DNA from: Candidatus Parcubacteria bacterium
GTDB lineage: Bacteria > Patescibacteriota > Minisyncoccia > Minisyncoccales > Staskawiczbacteraceae
Length of the DNA: 17,812 nucleotides
Reading direction: 5' to 3'
Assembly (NCBI GenBank): GCA_019658985.1
Contig: JAIFWS010000008.1
Coordinates: 1 to 17,812, forward strand
The notes beneath the pieces were generated by a model, which saw only the letters and a program-made list of their open reading frames with translations, did no database searches and was not told the origin of the DNA. The translations under genes and the position numbers were made by a program. This document shows, piece by piece, positions 6,677 to 13,225 of this stretch (positions are counted from its first letter, which is position 1; the number at the start of each line of letters is the position of its first letter).

Positions 6677-7450
6677 TTATATTAAGCTCATCTGGTTTTT
6701 CAAGGAAGCGTCTTTGATTAATTTACGATAAGAGCAATGCTGGCAGTTCTTCCCCGGTTCGGGAAAATTATCCTGCTCCAGGCATTTTTTGATTTCAAAG
6801 ATGGCCGGCTCTATCCATGCATCGGAACCCGCATGCGGAATAATCGAATTTTTAAATTCCAGCCTTCCCCAGAACCCTTCACGGTTTTTATAAGCATTGG
6901 CAAACAGGAAATATCCGGTTTGGGAAACGGGAAAACCCATCTTCTTGAAAATCCACTGATAGATTTCCATTTGGCGCTTGTAACCGGCCTTGTATTCACT
7001 GTCCAATGAGATCGGATAATCAGTACTGGTGGATTTATAATCCACAATATGGAGTTCTTTCGTTTTGGTGTTCAACCATATATCATCAATAATACCACAA
7101 ATGTTCAGATTTGTTTCTTTATGGAAAAACGAAGCCCCGATTCTTTTATTATAGTCATCCCGCCAGATAGCTAGATCCGGATGCGAAAACGGAACGGTAT
7201 CCACCACATTATAATCAGCCATCAGCGCATGGGGCATCTGTTTTTCACGCAACAAATCAAATTCGTTTTTCAATAATGAATCAACGGCGGAATTGAGCGA
7301 CCAGCCGGGCATATCGGGACGCGTGATTCCCAAGCGCCGGTCTAAATAAAAACACTGCGGGCATTCCAGGAAAAAATCAATCTTGGAACGGCTCACATTA
7401 AACGGCTCTTTTTGGCCGGGTTGGTATAAATTTGCTTTTTTCCGTTGCAT
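6677..7450 (-). CDS. PD-(D/E)XK nuclease-family protein with a four-cysteine cluster
   Basis: 257 residues. The nuclease core shows as GIIDDIW (Asp122/Asp123) followed by HIVDYKST (Asp137-x-Lys139) and QMEIYQWI (Gln160), the order of a RecB/Cas4-like PD-(D/E)XK domain. Cys30 and Cys33 (ECPQCFYLDR) near the start and Cys236 and Cys239 (NCQHC) near the end bracket the domain as in iron-sulfur nucleases of the Cas4/AddB group, though here split two plus two rather than one plus three. No cas gene or CRISPR array is present, so a housekeeping or repair role is more likely. It begins a transcription unit after a terminator, and its promoter would give an almost leaderless message. Confidence 0.85.
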   Translation of the reverse strand: MQRKKANLYQPGQKEPFNVSRSKIDFFLECPQCFYLDRRLGITRPDMPGWSLNSAVDSLLKNEFDLLREKQMPHALMADYNVVDTVPFSHPDLAIWRDDYNKRIGASFFHKETNLNICGIIDDIWLNTKTKELHIVDYKSTSTDYPISLDSEYKAGYKRQMEIYQWIFKKMGFPVSQTGYFLFANAYKNREGFWGRLEFKNSIIPHAGSDAWIEPAIFEIKKCLEQDNFPEPGKNCQHCSYRKLIKDASLKNQMSLI

Positions 7451-7459
7451 GATATCAAA

Positions 7460-7488
7460 ATTATAGCAAACATTGTTTAAAAAAACAA
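7460..7488 (-). promoter_or_regulatory. Promoter for the nuclease-redox gene run
   Basis: On the minus strand TTGTTT (7488-7483), a 17-base spacer and consensus TATAAT (7465-7460). Start is expected near 7453, only about three bases before the ATG at 7450. The -35 overlaps the T-run of the upstream terminator. Confidence 0.55.
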
Positions 7489-7514
7489 AAGGCCGCGCGG
7501 AAGCGCGGCCTTTT
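7481..7514 (-). terminator. Rho-independent terminator after the small membrane protein gene
   Basis: A 12-bp perfect stem, AAAAGGCCGCGC (7487-7498) with GCGCGGCCTTTT (7503-7514), around GGAA. On the minus strand it is followed by TTTTGTTTTT, so it ends transcription from the M50 protease and the 63-residue protein. Confidence 0.9.
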
Positions 7515-7526
7515 ACATTTATATAA

Positions 7527-7718
7527 TTAGCAACACTTGCACATTCCTGACTTTCCCACGAATTTCATCACTCCGCCGGCGATTACCAATACTGGCCAAG
7601 CCATCATAGTAAATTGCCAGCTCACAACGTTAAGGGCCTGCAAGAGAAACAACAAGCCGAAAAGCACAACCAGCACCGGGAATACCTTGTGGTGATGGCA
7701 ATTGCACATTTTTTCCAT
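7527..7718 (-). CDS. Small membrane protein with Cys/His-rich ends
   Basis: 63 residues. The N-terminus is MEKMCNCHHHK (Cys5, Cys7, His8-10) and the C-terminus is MCKCC (Cys60, Cys62, Cys63). Between them are two predicted membrane helices (about 12-32 and 37-54) whose hydrophobic pattern resembles the LiaI/LiaF-like transmembrane region. If the ends lie on the same side, a topology two helices would give, they could form a metal site; this is inference. It is 39 bases downstream of the M50 protease gene and followed directly by a terminator. Confidence 0.75.
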   Translation of the reverse strand: MEKMCNCHHHKVFPVLVVLFGLLFLLQALNVVSWQFTMMAWPVLVIAGGVMKFVGKSGMCKCC

Positions 7719-7757
7719 ATTTTTTCACTAATATTAATAATATATTAATGAATTGTA

Positions 7758-8372
7758 TCACACTCCGGTGATAAAATGAAACAACAGTTGCCGGATATTT
7801 GATAATCCTTCAAGTCCCCCGAAAAAAATAAGGAATATTAAAATAAATACGCCATACCTTCCTAAAAATGTTTTCACGCCTTCAAACTGATATGGAATAA
7901 ATCTAAAAAGAATCCATGACCCATCCAGTGGCGGGATAGGCACTAAATTAAAAATGCCCAAACCCAAATTAATAAGCACAACCAAGGAGAAAATGTCTCT
8001 CAAGGCCGGTAAAGTCTCCGGCACAAATCTCACAAAAATCCCGAATATCAAAGCTAGGGCAAAATTGGTTAACGGCCCTGCAATGGCCACCTTCAGGCTG
8101 CCCCATTGCTGATCCCGGAAATTATAAGGATTAACAGGAACTGGCTTTGCCCAACCGACAACAAAACCGCCGCCCGTTGATATAAATAGAAGCAAAGGTA
8201 AAATCACCGAACCGAACAGGTCTAAGTGCGGAATAGGGTTTAACGTCAAACGCCCTGCGTATTTTGCCGTAGGGTCGCCCAAAGAATCAGCCACATAACC
8301 GTGGGCCAACTCATGAATAATGACGGAAAACAGCAAAATAATGAGGGAAAAAACGGTAATTAATACATCCAT
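7758..8372 (-). CDS. Site-2 protease family (M50) intramembrane metalloprotease
   Basis: 204 residues, compact, without a PDZ domain. His20-Glu21-x-x-His24 (IIHELAHGYVAD) in the first membrane helix and Asp150 in FNLVPIPPLDGS supply the zinc site. LTLNPIPHLDLFGSV and KPVPVNPYNFR are conserved loops of this short bacterial S2P branch. Such enzymes cut membrane-bound regulators or signal peptide remnants; no obvious substrate is nearby. The gene diverges from rpmB across an 82-base gap. Confidence 0.95.
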   Translation of the reverse strand: MDVLITVFSLIILLFSVIIHELAHGYVADSLGDPTAKYAGRLTLNPIPHLDLFGSVILPLLLFISTGGGFVVGWAKPVPVNPYNFRDQQWGSLKVAIAGPLTNFALALIFGIFVRFVPETLPALRDIFSLVVLINLGLGIFNLVPIPPLDGSWILFRFIPYQFEGVKTFLGRYGVFILIFLIFFGGLEGLSNIRQLLFHFITGV

Positions 8373-8393
8373 ATAGGCCTATATTATCATACC

Positions 8394-8422
8394 TTGCAAA
8401 AATAGAGAAGTTAGGATAGTAT
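8394..8422 (+). promoter_or_regulatory. Possible promoter of rpmB
   Basis: TTGCAA (8394-8399), a 17-base spacer and TAGTAT (8417-8422), each matching four of six consensus bases, inside the divergent M50/rpmB gap. The leader would be about 25 bases. Moderate quality only. Confidence 0.35.
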
Positions 8423-8454
8423 GTAACCATTGTAATTAACACGATATTAATACT

Positions 8455-8640
8455 ATGGCTGCAAAAATCTGTACCATCTGCGGGAAAAAGTCCGGCATGG
8501 CAACCACCTTGGTAAAGCTGAGGGGAAAATACAATCCGACACAAAAAGTACGTAAGTACCCTAATTTGCAATGGGCGCGTTTATTTAACGGAAAAAGGGT
8601 CCTTTCCTGCACCAAGTGTATGAAAGCAATGGCAAAGTAG
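8455..8640 (+). CDS. rpmB: Large ribosomal subunit protein bL28
   Basis: 61 residues, a typical length. Cys6-x-x-Cys9 (KICTICGKK) and the C-terminal CTKC (SCTKCMKAMAK) form the zinc-ribbon version of L28, and RKYPNLQWARLFNGKRVLSC matches the conserved core. It binds 23S rRNA near the exit region of the large subunit. Monocistronic by appearance: a strong terminator follows six bases after the stop. No Shine-Dalgarno is seen before the ATG. Confidence 0.96.
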   Translation: MAAKICTICGKKSGMATTLVKLRGKYNPTQKVRKYPNLQWARLFNGKRVLSCTKCMKAMAK

Positions 8641-8645
8641 ATATT

Positions 8646-8687
8646 TCACTAAAAAGCCGCGCCATTCTTGGCGCGGCTTTTTAGTGA
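8646..8687 (+). terminator. Rho-independent terminator after rpmB
   Basis: A 19-bp perfect stem (8646-8664 with 8669-8687) around TTCT; the GC block GCCGCGCC is flanked by A5 and T5, so the T-run lies within the right arm. Confidence 0.9.
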
Positions 8688-8699
8688 TAAACTAAATAC

Positions 8700-9998
8700 A
8701 TGAAAATTCTCCAACACATCAAAGACCAGATAAAAGACCTCCCCACCAGCGCCGGGGTGTATTATTTTTTAGAAAAAGGCACACCCATATATATAGGAAA
8801 GGCCATTAACATTCGTGAGCGCGTAAAAAACCATTTCCTCCAGCCAACTTATAAAGACGATATTTTCATCGAGAAAATCGACCAGATCAATTTTACCCAG
8901 ACCAATTCCGAAATCGAGGCATTACTGCTGGAAGCCAGCCTCATTAAAAAACACCAGCCCAAATTCAACCAGGTATGGCGCGATGACAAAAACTATTTTT
9001 ACGTCGCGATTTCCAAGGGCCAAAAACCCGTCATTTACATCACCCATCAAAAAAATACTCCTAAAACGATTTACATCGGCCCGTTTGTAGAGGGCACATC
9101 ACTCAAAAAGACGCTCAAATTCCTGCGCAAAGTGTTCCCCTACTATACCAGCGATAAGCATCCTGAAAAAAAATGCACCTGGTGCCATCTTGGTTTGTGC
9201 CCAGGCCCTAAATTATTTGAAACCCCTCCTTCGCCAGAGGCTTCGGAGGGCCTTCGGGAATACAAAAAGAGCATTAAAAAACTGCAATTAGTTTTGGAAG
9301 GAAAACGCAAAACCGCGCTCTATTCCCTCAAAAAAGAAATGGAAGGCTTTTCAAAACAGAAAAATTTCGAGAAAGCCCTCGAAGTACGAGATAAAATATA
9401 CGCCTTGGAAAATGTCATGGCGCACGGAAATGTGATCAGCGGCGAGACTCCAGCCACCCGGACATCCAGTTTTAACCCTTGGGAAAAAACGGAAAAAATA
9501 TTCCGGGAATTATTACGCTCAAAAGAACCGATTTCAAAAATAGAATGCTACGACATTTCCAATATCCAGGGAAAACAGGCCGTCGGATCGATGGTGGTTT
9601 TTGTCAACGGCAAACCGGATAAAAGCCAGTACAAAAAATTCCGGATCAAAATGGAAAATAAGCCCAATGACATTGCCATGCTAAAAGAAGTCTTAACCCG
9701 CCGGCTGCGCCACCCCGAATGGGGATATCCGGATGCCATGCTCATCGACGGCGGAATAGCCCAGCTTAACGTGGGAATCAATGCCAAAAATGCAGACGCA
9801 AAAACCCAAAACATCAAAATTATCTCCATCGCCAAAGGCAAACAGGAATTACTCATTGAAGGACAAAAAGAACATATTCCCCTTAAATCCCTACCACAGG
9901 AAATCTACAATGTCATCGTGCATTTAGACGACGAAGCCCACCGCTTTGCCATCAGCTACCACAAAAACATCCGCAGCCGGGAGATGTTAACAGAATAA
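8700..9998 (+). CDS. uvrC: UvrC-like excinuclease subunit lacking the C-terminal HhH region
   Basis: UvrC makes both cuts around a lesion in nucleotide excision repair. 432 residues against about 600 in most bacteria. The N-terminal GIY-YIG nuclease is clear (GVYY 19-22, YIG 31-33, Arg39, and the Glu in NSEIEALLLEA). A cysteine patch follows (KCTWCHLGLCPGP), then a UVR motif (about 207-240) and an RNase H-like nuclease with Asp285 (CYDISN), Asp350 (LIDGG) and His414 (DDEAHRFAISYHK). The protein stops soon after that His, so the tandem helix-hairpin-helix DNA-binding end is missing; no remnant is visible downstream. A short palindrome (9224-9250) adds a few residues (PPSPEASEGL) between the Cys patch and the UVR region. 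It could be a dedicated short CPR form. Confidence 0.92.
   Translation: MKILQHIKDQIKDLPTSAGVYYFLEKGTPIYIGKAINIRERVKNHFLQPTYKDDIFIEKIDQINFTQTNSEIEALLLEASLIKKHQPKFNQVWRDDKNYFYVAISKGQKPVIYITHQKNTPKTIYIGPFVEGTSLKKTLKFLRKVFPYYTSDKHPEKKCTWCHLGLCPGPKLFETPPSPEASEGLREYKKSIKKLQLVLEGKRKTALYSLKKEMEGFSKQKNFEKALEVRDKIYALENVMAHGNVISGETPATRTSSFNPWEKTEKIFRELLRSKEPISKIECYDISNIQGKQAVGSMVVFVNGKPDKSQYKKFRIKMENKPNDIAMLKEVLTRRLRHPEWGYPDAMLIDGGIAQLNVGINAKNADAKTQNIKIISIAKGKQELLIEGQKEHIPLKSLPQEIYNVIVHLDDEAHRFAISYHKNIRSREMLTE
9224..9250. repeat. Palindromic element inside the uvrC coding region
   Basis: CCCTCC (9224-9229), TTC, GCC, AGA, GGC, TTC, GGAGGG (9245-9250): symmetrical arms with one unpaired TTC/TTC step. 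It is 27 bases long, so insertion keeps the frame. The word GCCAGAGGCTTCGGAGG is of a kind seen in intergenic repeats of related genomes, from memory. Confidence 0.55.
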
Positions 9999-10020
9999 TT
10001 TAAATATGTTACGTTAGAAT

Positions 10021-10460
10021 CATGGGGTAAGGGTAATTTGGAATACCAACCCTGATCATCCCGCGTGTGGTTCTGCCGATTTATTGTCGGCTCTAGGGCC
10101 GACGTCTAAGGTCAGAGTAGGTTCTTGGGTAATGTCTGGTCGCCCTCGCCCTTAGCTCTTCATTTGCATTCCTGGAAGCCTTCGGACAACCAGGGGAAGG
10201 AGAGACCTCATAATCTCCGACCAAATTCCGAATAGGAGACGGAGTCTCCGAAAAAAAATTCCGAAGATGGAATACCAAAACGGGGTGAACGTCCGTCACT
10301 TCCCCCTGGGGCCGGGTGTCGCGACATTACCGTCGCTTCATCAAAATTGGCGAAAGCCTCCCCATTACGGGACTATGCCGATCCGAGCCCGAAAGGCTCT
10401 ACGGCGAATCTGTATCACACCCCCGCTACGTTCTATACGTACCGGGGGTTTCTACGTTTT
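10021..10460 (+). ncRNA. Structured non-coding RNA candidate, family not recognised
   Basis: The 520-base gap between uvrC and the holin-like gene has no credible protein gene, yet is dense in hairpins on the plus strand. Clear ones are GTCGGC/GCCGAC (10086-10103), CCTGG/CCAGG (10171-10194), GGAGA/TCTCC (10199-10218), GGAGAC/GTCTCC (10235-10249), GTGA/TCAC within GGGG/CCCC near 10290, GCGAC/GTCGC (10321-10336), GGC-GAAA-GCC (10349-10358), and GCCG-GAGCC/GGCTC-CGGC (10377-10405). It ends in a terminator (10419-10460). The 5' end is set by a weak TAGAAT (10015-10020). I looked for RNase P RNA (GGAAAGTCC, ACAGAA), tmRNA (tRNA-like ends, tag frame), SRP RNA, T-box and group I/II intron core motifs on both strands and found none. 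It could also be a leader acting on the downstream gene, but that gene has its own promoter after the terminator. Confidence 0.6.
10419..10460 (+). terminator. Terminator of the structured RNA
   Basis: ACCCCCG (10419-10425) pairs with CGGGGGT (10443-10449), with an inner TACG/CGTA helix separated by one C-C mismatch and a seven-base loop, followed by a T-rich tail ending TTTT at 10457-10460. Confidence 0.75.
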
Positions 10461-10483
10461 ATAGGACCATTAGTATACCTTCA

Positions 10484-10511
10484 TTGATTTTTTAGGAAAT
10501 TCTGGTATACT
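10484..10511 (+). promoter_or_regulatory. Promoter of the holin-like/secG run
   Basis: TTGATT (10484-10489), a 16-base spacer, TATACT (10506-10511), with a TG one base before the -10. Start is expected at about 10518, and the ATG begins at 10519, so the transcript would be leaderless or nearly so. Confidence 0.6.
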
Positions 10512-10518
10512 CAAACCC

Positions 10519-10914
10519 ATGAAGACGTTGCTTTCTTCTATTATAAGCGCCGGATTAGGGCTTTGGCTGGCATCAATGTTTATCCACGGAGTCGTGGTCC
10601 AGCCGCATACCGGGTCCAACTTCTTCGGATTCGCTTTAACCGCCCAATGGCAGCTTTTAATCCTGTTTGGAATCGTCATCGGACTGCTTAATTACTTTGT
10701 AAAGCCAATCCTAGACCTGATCACCCTGCCTTTGCGGATCATTACTCTAGGCTTGGTAGGAATGTTAATCAGCATGGCGATGATCTGGGTAGTGGATTAC
10801 ATGTTTGTGGAGCTAAGCATTCCCCTGCTCTATCCGCTTCTCTGGACCACCTTGATTATTTCAGTTTTGAATATCGTCTTTGGAAAAAGCGTATTAAAAG
10901 AAAATAAATACTAA
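10519..10914 (+). CDS. Phage holin family / 4-TM membrane protein (PF04020-like)
   Basis: 131 residues with four membrane helices (about 4-24, 43-62, 66-92 and 98-118). The central KPILDLITLPLRIITLGLVGMLIS matches the conserved VKPIlxLLTLPLtilTLGLF block of the family named after mycobacteriophage holins; most members are ordinary chromosomal membrane proteins of unknown function, so lysis should not be assumed. It is followed ten bases later by secG and is probably co-transcribed with it. Preceded by a promoter that leaves almost no leader. Confidence 0.9.
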   Translation: MKTLLSSIISAGLGLWLASMFIHGVVVQPHTGSNFFGFALTAQWQLLILFGIVIGLLNYFVKPILDLITLPLRIITLGLVGMLISMAMIWVVDYMFVELSIPLLYPLLWTTLIISVLNIVFGKSVLKENKY

Positions 10915-10924
10915 TATAGGGATT

Positions 10925-11152
10925 ATGGATACCAATCAAATATTATTTTTCGCGCAAATCGGAATTTCAGTGATTTTAATTGTATTGATCGCGGTCCAGC
11001 AACGGGGTACGGCATTGGGAGCGGGATTCGGAGGCGGCGGAGGAGGTGAATTTTATTCATCACGGCGCGGAATACAGAAACAGCTGCACTATGCTACAAT
11101 AGCAGTGGCGGTTCTCTTTATTGCCTTAGGTATTGCAAATCTCTTAATTTAA
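10925..11152 (+). CDS. secG: Preprotein translocase subunit SecG
   Basis: Accessory subunit of the SecYEG channel. 75 residues: helix 1 (about 6-24), the family's glycine-rich loop (ALGAGFGGGGGGEFYSSRRG) and helix 2 (about 55-74), the usual N-out/C-out hairpin. QQRGTALGAGFGG is the most conserved part. A weak AGG lies upstream of the ATG. The following 63-base gap holds a small hairpin, CCGCA-TCC-TGCGG (11169-11181), without a T-run. Confidence 0.93.
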   Translation: MDTNQILFFAQIGISVILIVLIAVQQRGTALGAGFGGGGGGEFYSSRRGIQKQLHYATIAVAVLFIALGIANLLI

Positions 11153-11215
11153 CCTCAGTTTTTAATGGCCGCATCCTGCGGAAGCCGGAACCGGAAGTTA
11201 AAAGCCATAAGCTAA

Positions 11216-13225
11216 GTGATTCAATTTCCACGATTTACCCAATGGAAACAAATTTTTAAAGTACTTAAAAGAAGCGAGCAGATCATTCTTTTAACGTTCC
11301 TGGCGCTGTCAATCAGTTCCTTATGTTTTTTGGCAGCCAGTTTGTATTTCAGTAACACCAAGTCGGTACCTTCATTCGGGGGAACCTATAAAGAAGGTAT
11401 TGTCGGCCAGCCAAGATTCATCAACCCGATTTACGGGGAAACCAACGACGTCGACCGGTCGCTGATTGATTTAGTTTTTTCGGGACTGATGACCTATGAC
11501 AAGGATGGCAATATTGTAAAGGATCTGGCAAAAAGCTACATTATCTCCGGCGACGGAAAAACCTACACCTTCACTCTAAACGACAATATCTTGTGGCACG
11601 ACGGCCATAAGCTTACCGCTGACGACGTAATTTTCACCATCAAAACGATCCAGAATTCGGATTATAAAAGCCCTCTGCGGGCGAACTGGATTGACGTGGA
11701 CACCGAAAAAATTTCTGACAACTCCTTAAGACTAGTATTGAAGCAGCCTTACAATTCTTTCCTGGAAAATTGCACTCTTAAAATAATCCCGGCCCACATC
11801 TGGCAGAACATCCTGCCGGAAAACTTCACCCTTTCAGCCTATAATTTACAGCCGATCGGATCCGGGCCATTTTCTTTCTCAAACTTAGTCCAGACAAAAA
11901 CCGGTTTCGTGGAAACCCTGAATTTGCAGTCCAACCGCCGGTACTTCGGCTCGCCTTCCTTTATTTCCAGCATTTCATTTAAATTCTTTGCTACTATTGA
12001 TGATTTGGCCAAGAGCGCCAGCTCCGGCCAGATCGACGGTTTCACATTGGAAGCTGTAGATAAAACCGGAACCGACACCATTGGGAAAAAAATCAACCGG
12101 TCATGGCTCGGCAATAACACCTTTTCCCCTTACCATTTTTCGCTGCCTCGGTATTTTGCCGTATTCTTCAATAACCAGAAAACTTCCCTCTTTTCCGACC
12201 CGAATGTCCGCAAAGCATTAACGTACGCCACCAACAAGCCCGACCTGCTGGGGAAAATAAATGCGCAGAGCACCCTTGAAAAAGATGCCATCAAAGCCGC
12301 AGACTCCCCGATCCTTTCCGATTTTTACGGCTTTGCGGCCCCAAGCAACCCTTACGCCTTTGATACGGTAAAAGCGGGCGCGCTTCTGGACGCGGCAGGC
12401 TTTAAATTAAACAGCCAGGGCCAACGGGAAAAAGACGTCAAGAAACAAGCTGCTTTCCAATTTAAGAATTATTTGAAAGTCGGTTCAAAGGGCAATGATG
12501 TGACTTTGTTGCAAGGCTGCCTGACCCGATTAGATGATAATTTCAAAGCCTTGCTGGAGGGCGAAACCAACGGGGCGTATGGAAAAGGTACGGAAAATGC
12601 CGTAACAGAATTTCAGAAAAAATACCTGCCGGGGGCCAATCCGACCGGGGAAACAGGAGAAGGCACGCGGACAAAGTTAAACGAACTCTGCACCACCCCA
12701 TCCCCAACCACCCAGTCCTTGTCATTTACTCTGGTCACCATCAACCAGCCGCAACTGGTCCAAACCGCCAATATCTTAAAAGCCTACTGGCAGTCTGTCG
12801 GAGTATCGGTTACGATTAATGCGGCAAGCATCAGTGAATTAAAAACCATCATTAAAAACCGCAGTTATGACGCTTTACTCTACGGCGAAACACTGGGCAT
12901 GGAGCCGGATATTTATCCTTTCTGGTATTCCTCGCAAAAAATCGACCCGGGACTGAACCTGTCGGAATACGAAAACAAAGATGCTGATAAGCTATTAAAA
13001 GACGCGCGCCAGGCGGTGGACGAAAACCAAAAGACCGCCGCGCTGGAAAAACTCCAGCAGATGATCCTCGCCGATGCCCCTGCCCTCTTCCTGTATAATC
13101 CTGACTACCTGTACTGGATCCATGACACGGTAAACAGAATCGACACCACTAAAATCGCTGACCCGGCAAAACGGTTTTCAAACGTAACTAATTGGTTCTT
13201 AAACACAAAAAGAGTATGGAAATAG
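11216..13225 (+). CDS. Peptide-type ABC solute-binding protein (SBP_bac_5) with inserted peptidoglycan-binding domain
   Basis: 669 residues. The start is GTG at 11216, directly after an in-frame TAA; no ATG precedes the anchor. A cytoplasmic head and membrane anchor (about residues 23-46) precede an SBP_bac_5 domain, with the signature NPIYGETNDVDRSLIDLVFSGLMTYD, WHDGHKLTADDVIFTI and VRKALTYATNKPDLL. Between about residues 420 and 492 the binding domain is broken by a complete peptidoglycan-binding module (LKVGSKGNDVTLLQGCL, GAYGKGTENAVTEFQKKYL, ETGEGTRTKLNELC), after which it resumes at SLSFTLVTINQPQLV. Lengths agree with an insertion into a loop rather than a fusion at an end. No permease or ATPase gene is adjacent, so it may be an orphan binder or sensor. 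The next gene overlaps its end by ten bases. Confidence 0.93.
   Translation: MIQFPRFTQWKQIFKVLKRSEQIILLTFLALSISSLCFLAASLYFSNTKSVPSFGGTYKEGIVGQPRFINPIYGETNDVDRSLIDLVFSGLMTYDKDGNIVKDLAKSYIISGDGKTYTFTLNDNILWHDGHKLTADDVIFTIKTIQNSDYKSPLRANWIDVDTEKISDNSLRLVLKQPYNSFLENCTLKIIPAHIWQNILPENFTLSAYNLQPIGSGPFSFSNLVQTKTGFVETLNLQSNRRYFGSPSFISSISFKFFATIDDLAKSASSGQIDGFTLEAVDKTGTDTIGKKINRSWLGNNTFSPYHFSLPRYFAVFFNNQKTSLFSDPNVRKALTYATNKPDLLGKINAQSTLEKDAIKAADSPILSDFYGFAAPSNPYAFDTVKAGALLDAAGFKLNSQGQREKDVKKQAAFQFKNYLKVGSKGNDVTLLQGCLTRLDDNFKALLEGETNGAYGKGTENAVTEFQKKYLPGANPTGETGEGTRTKLNELCTTPSPTTQSLSFTLVTINQPQLVQTANILKAYWQSVGVSVTINAASISELKTIIKNRSYDALLYGETLGMEPDIYPFWYSSQKIDPGLNLSEYENKDADKLLKDARQAVDENQKTAALEKLQQMILADAPALFLYNPDYLYWIHDTVNRIDTTKIADPAKRFSNVTNWFLNTKRVWK

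Noticed and set aside
6677..7450. Cas4 call with a CRISPR locus
   Set aside because: No repeat-spacer array and no cas genes in the window; cysteine spacing differs from Cas4.
10021..10460. RNase P RNA, tmRNA or SRP RNA as identity of the gap
   Set aside because: The conserved RNase P core words, the tRNA-like ends and tag frame of tmRNA, and the SRP GGAAGGAAGCA region were searched for by eye on both strands and are missing.
10093..10464. Open frames of 65-69 codons on both strands in the uvrC-holin gap
   Set aside because: Their sequences are low-complexity in appearance and have no start context; they cross the hairpins and terminator of the structured RNA candidate.
10519..10914. Prophage lysis module
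   Set aside because: The family name is historical; the neighbours are secG and housekeeping genes and no phage genes are present.
13192..13215. ATG 13192 as start of the isomerase
   Set aside because: It would overlap the preceding gene by 34 bases; ATG 13216 gives the usual family start and a short coupling overlap.
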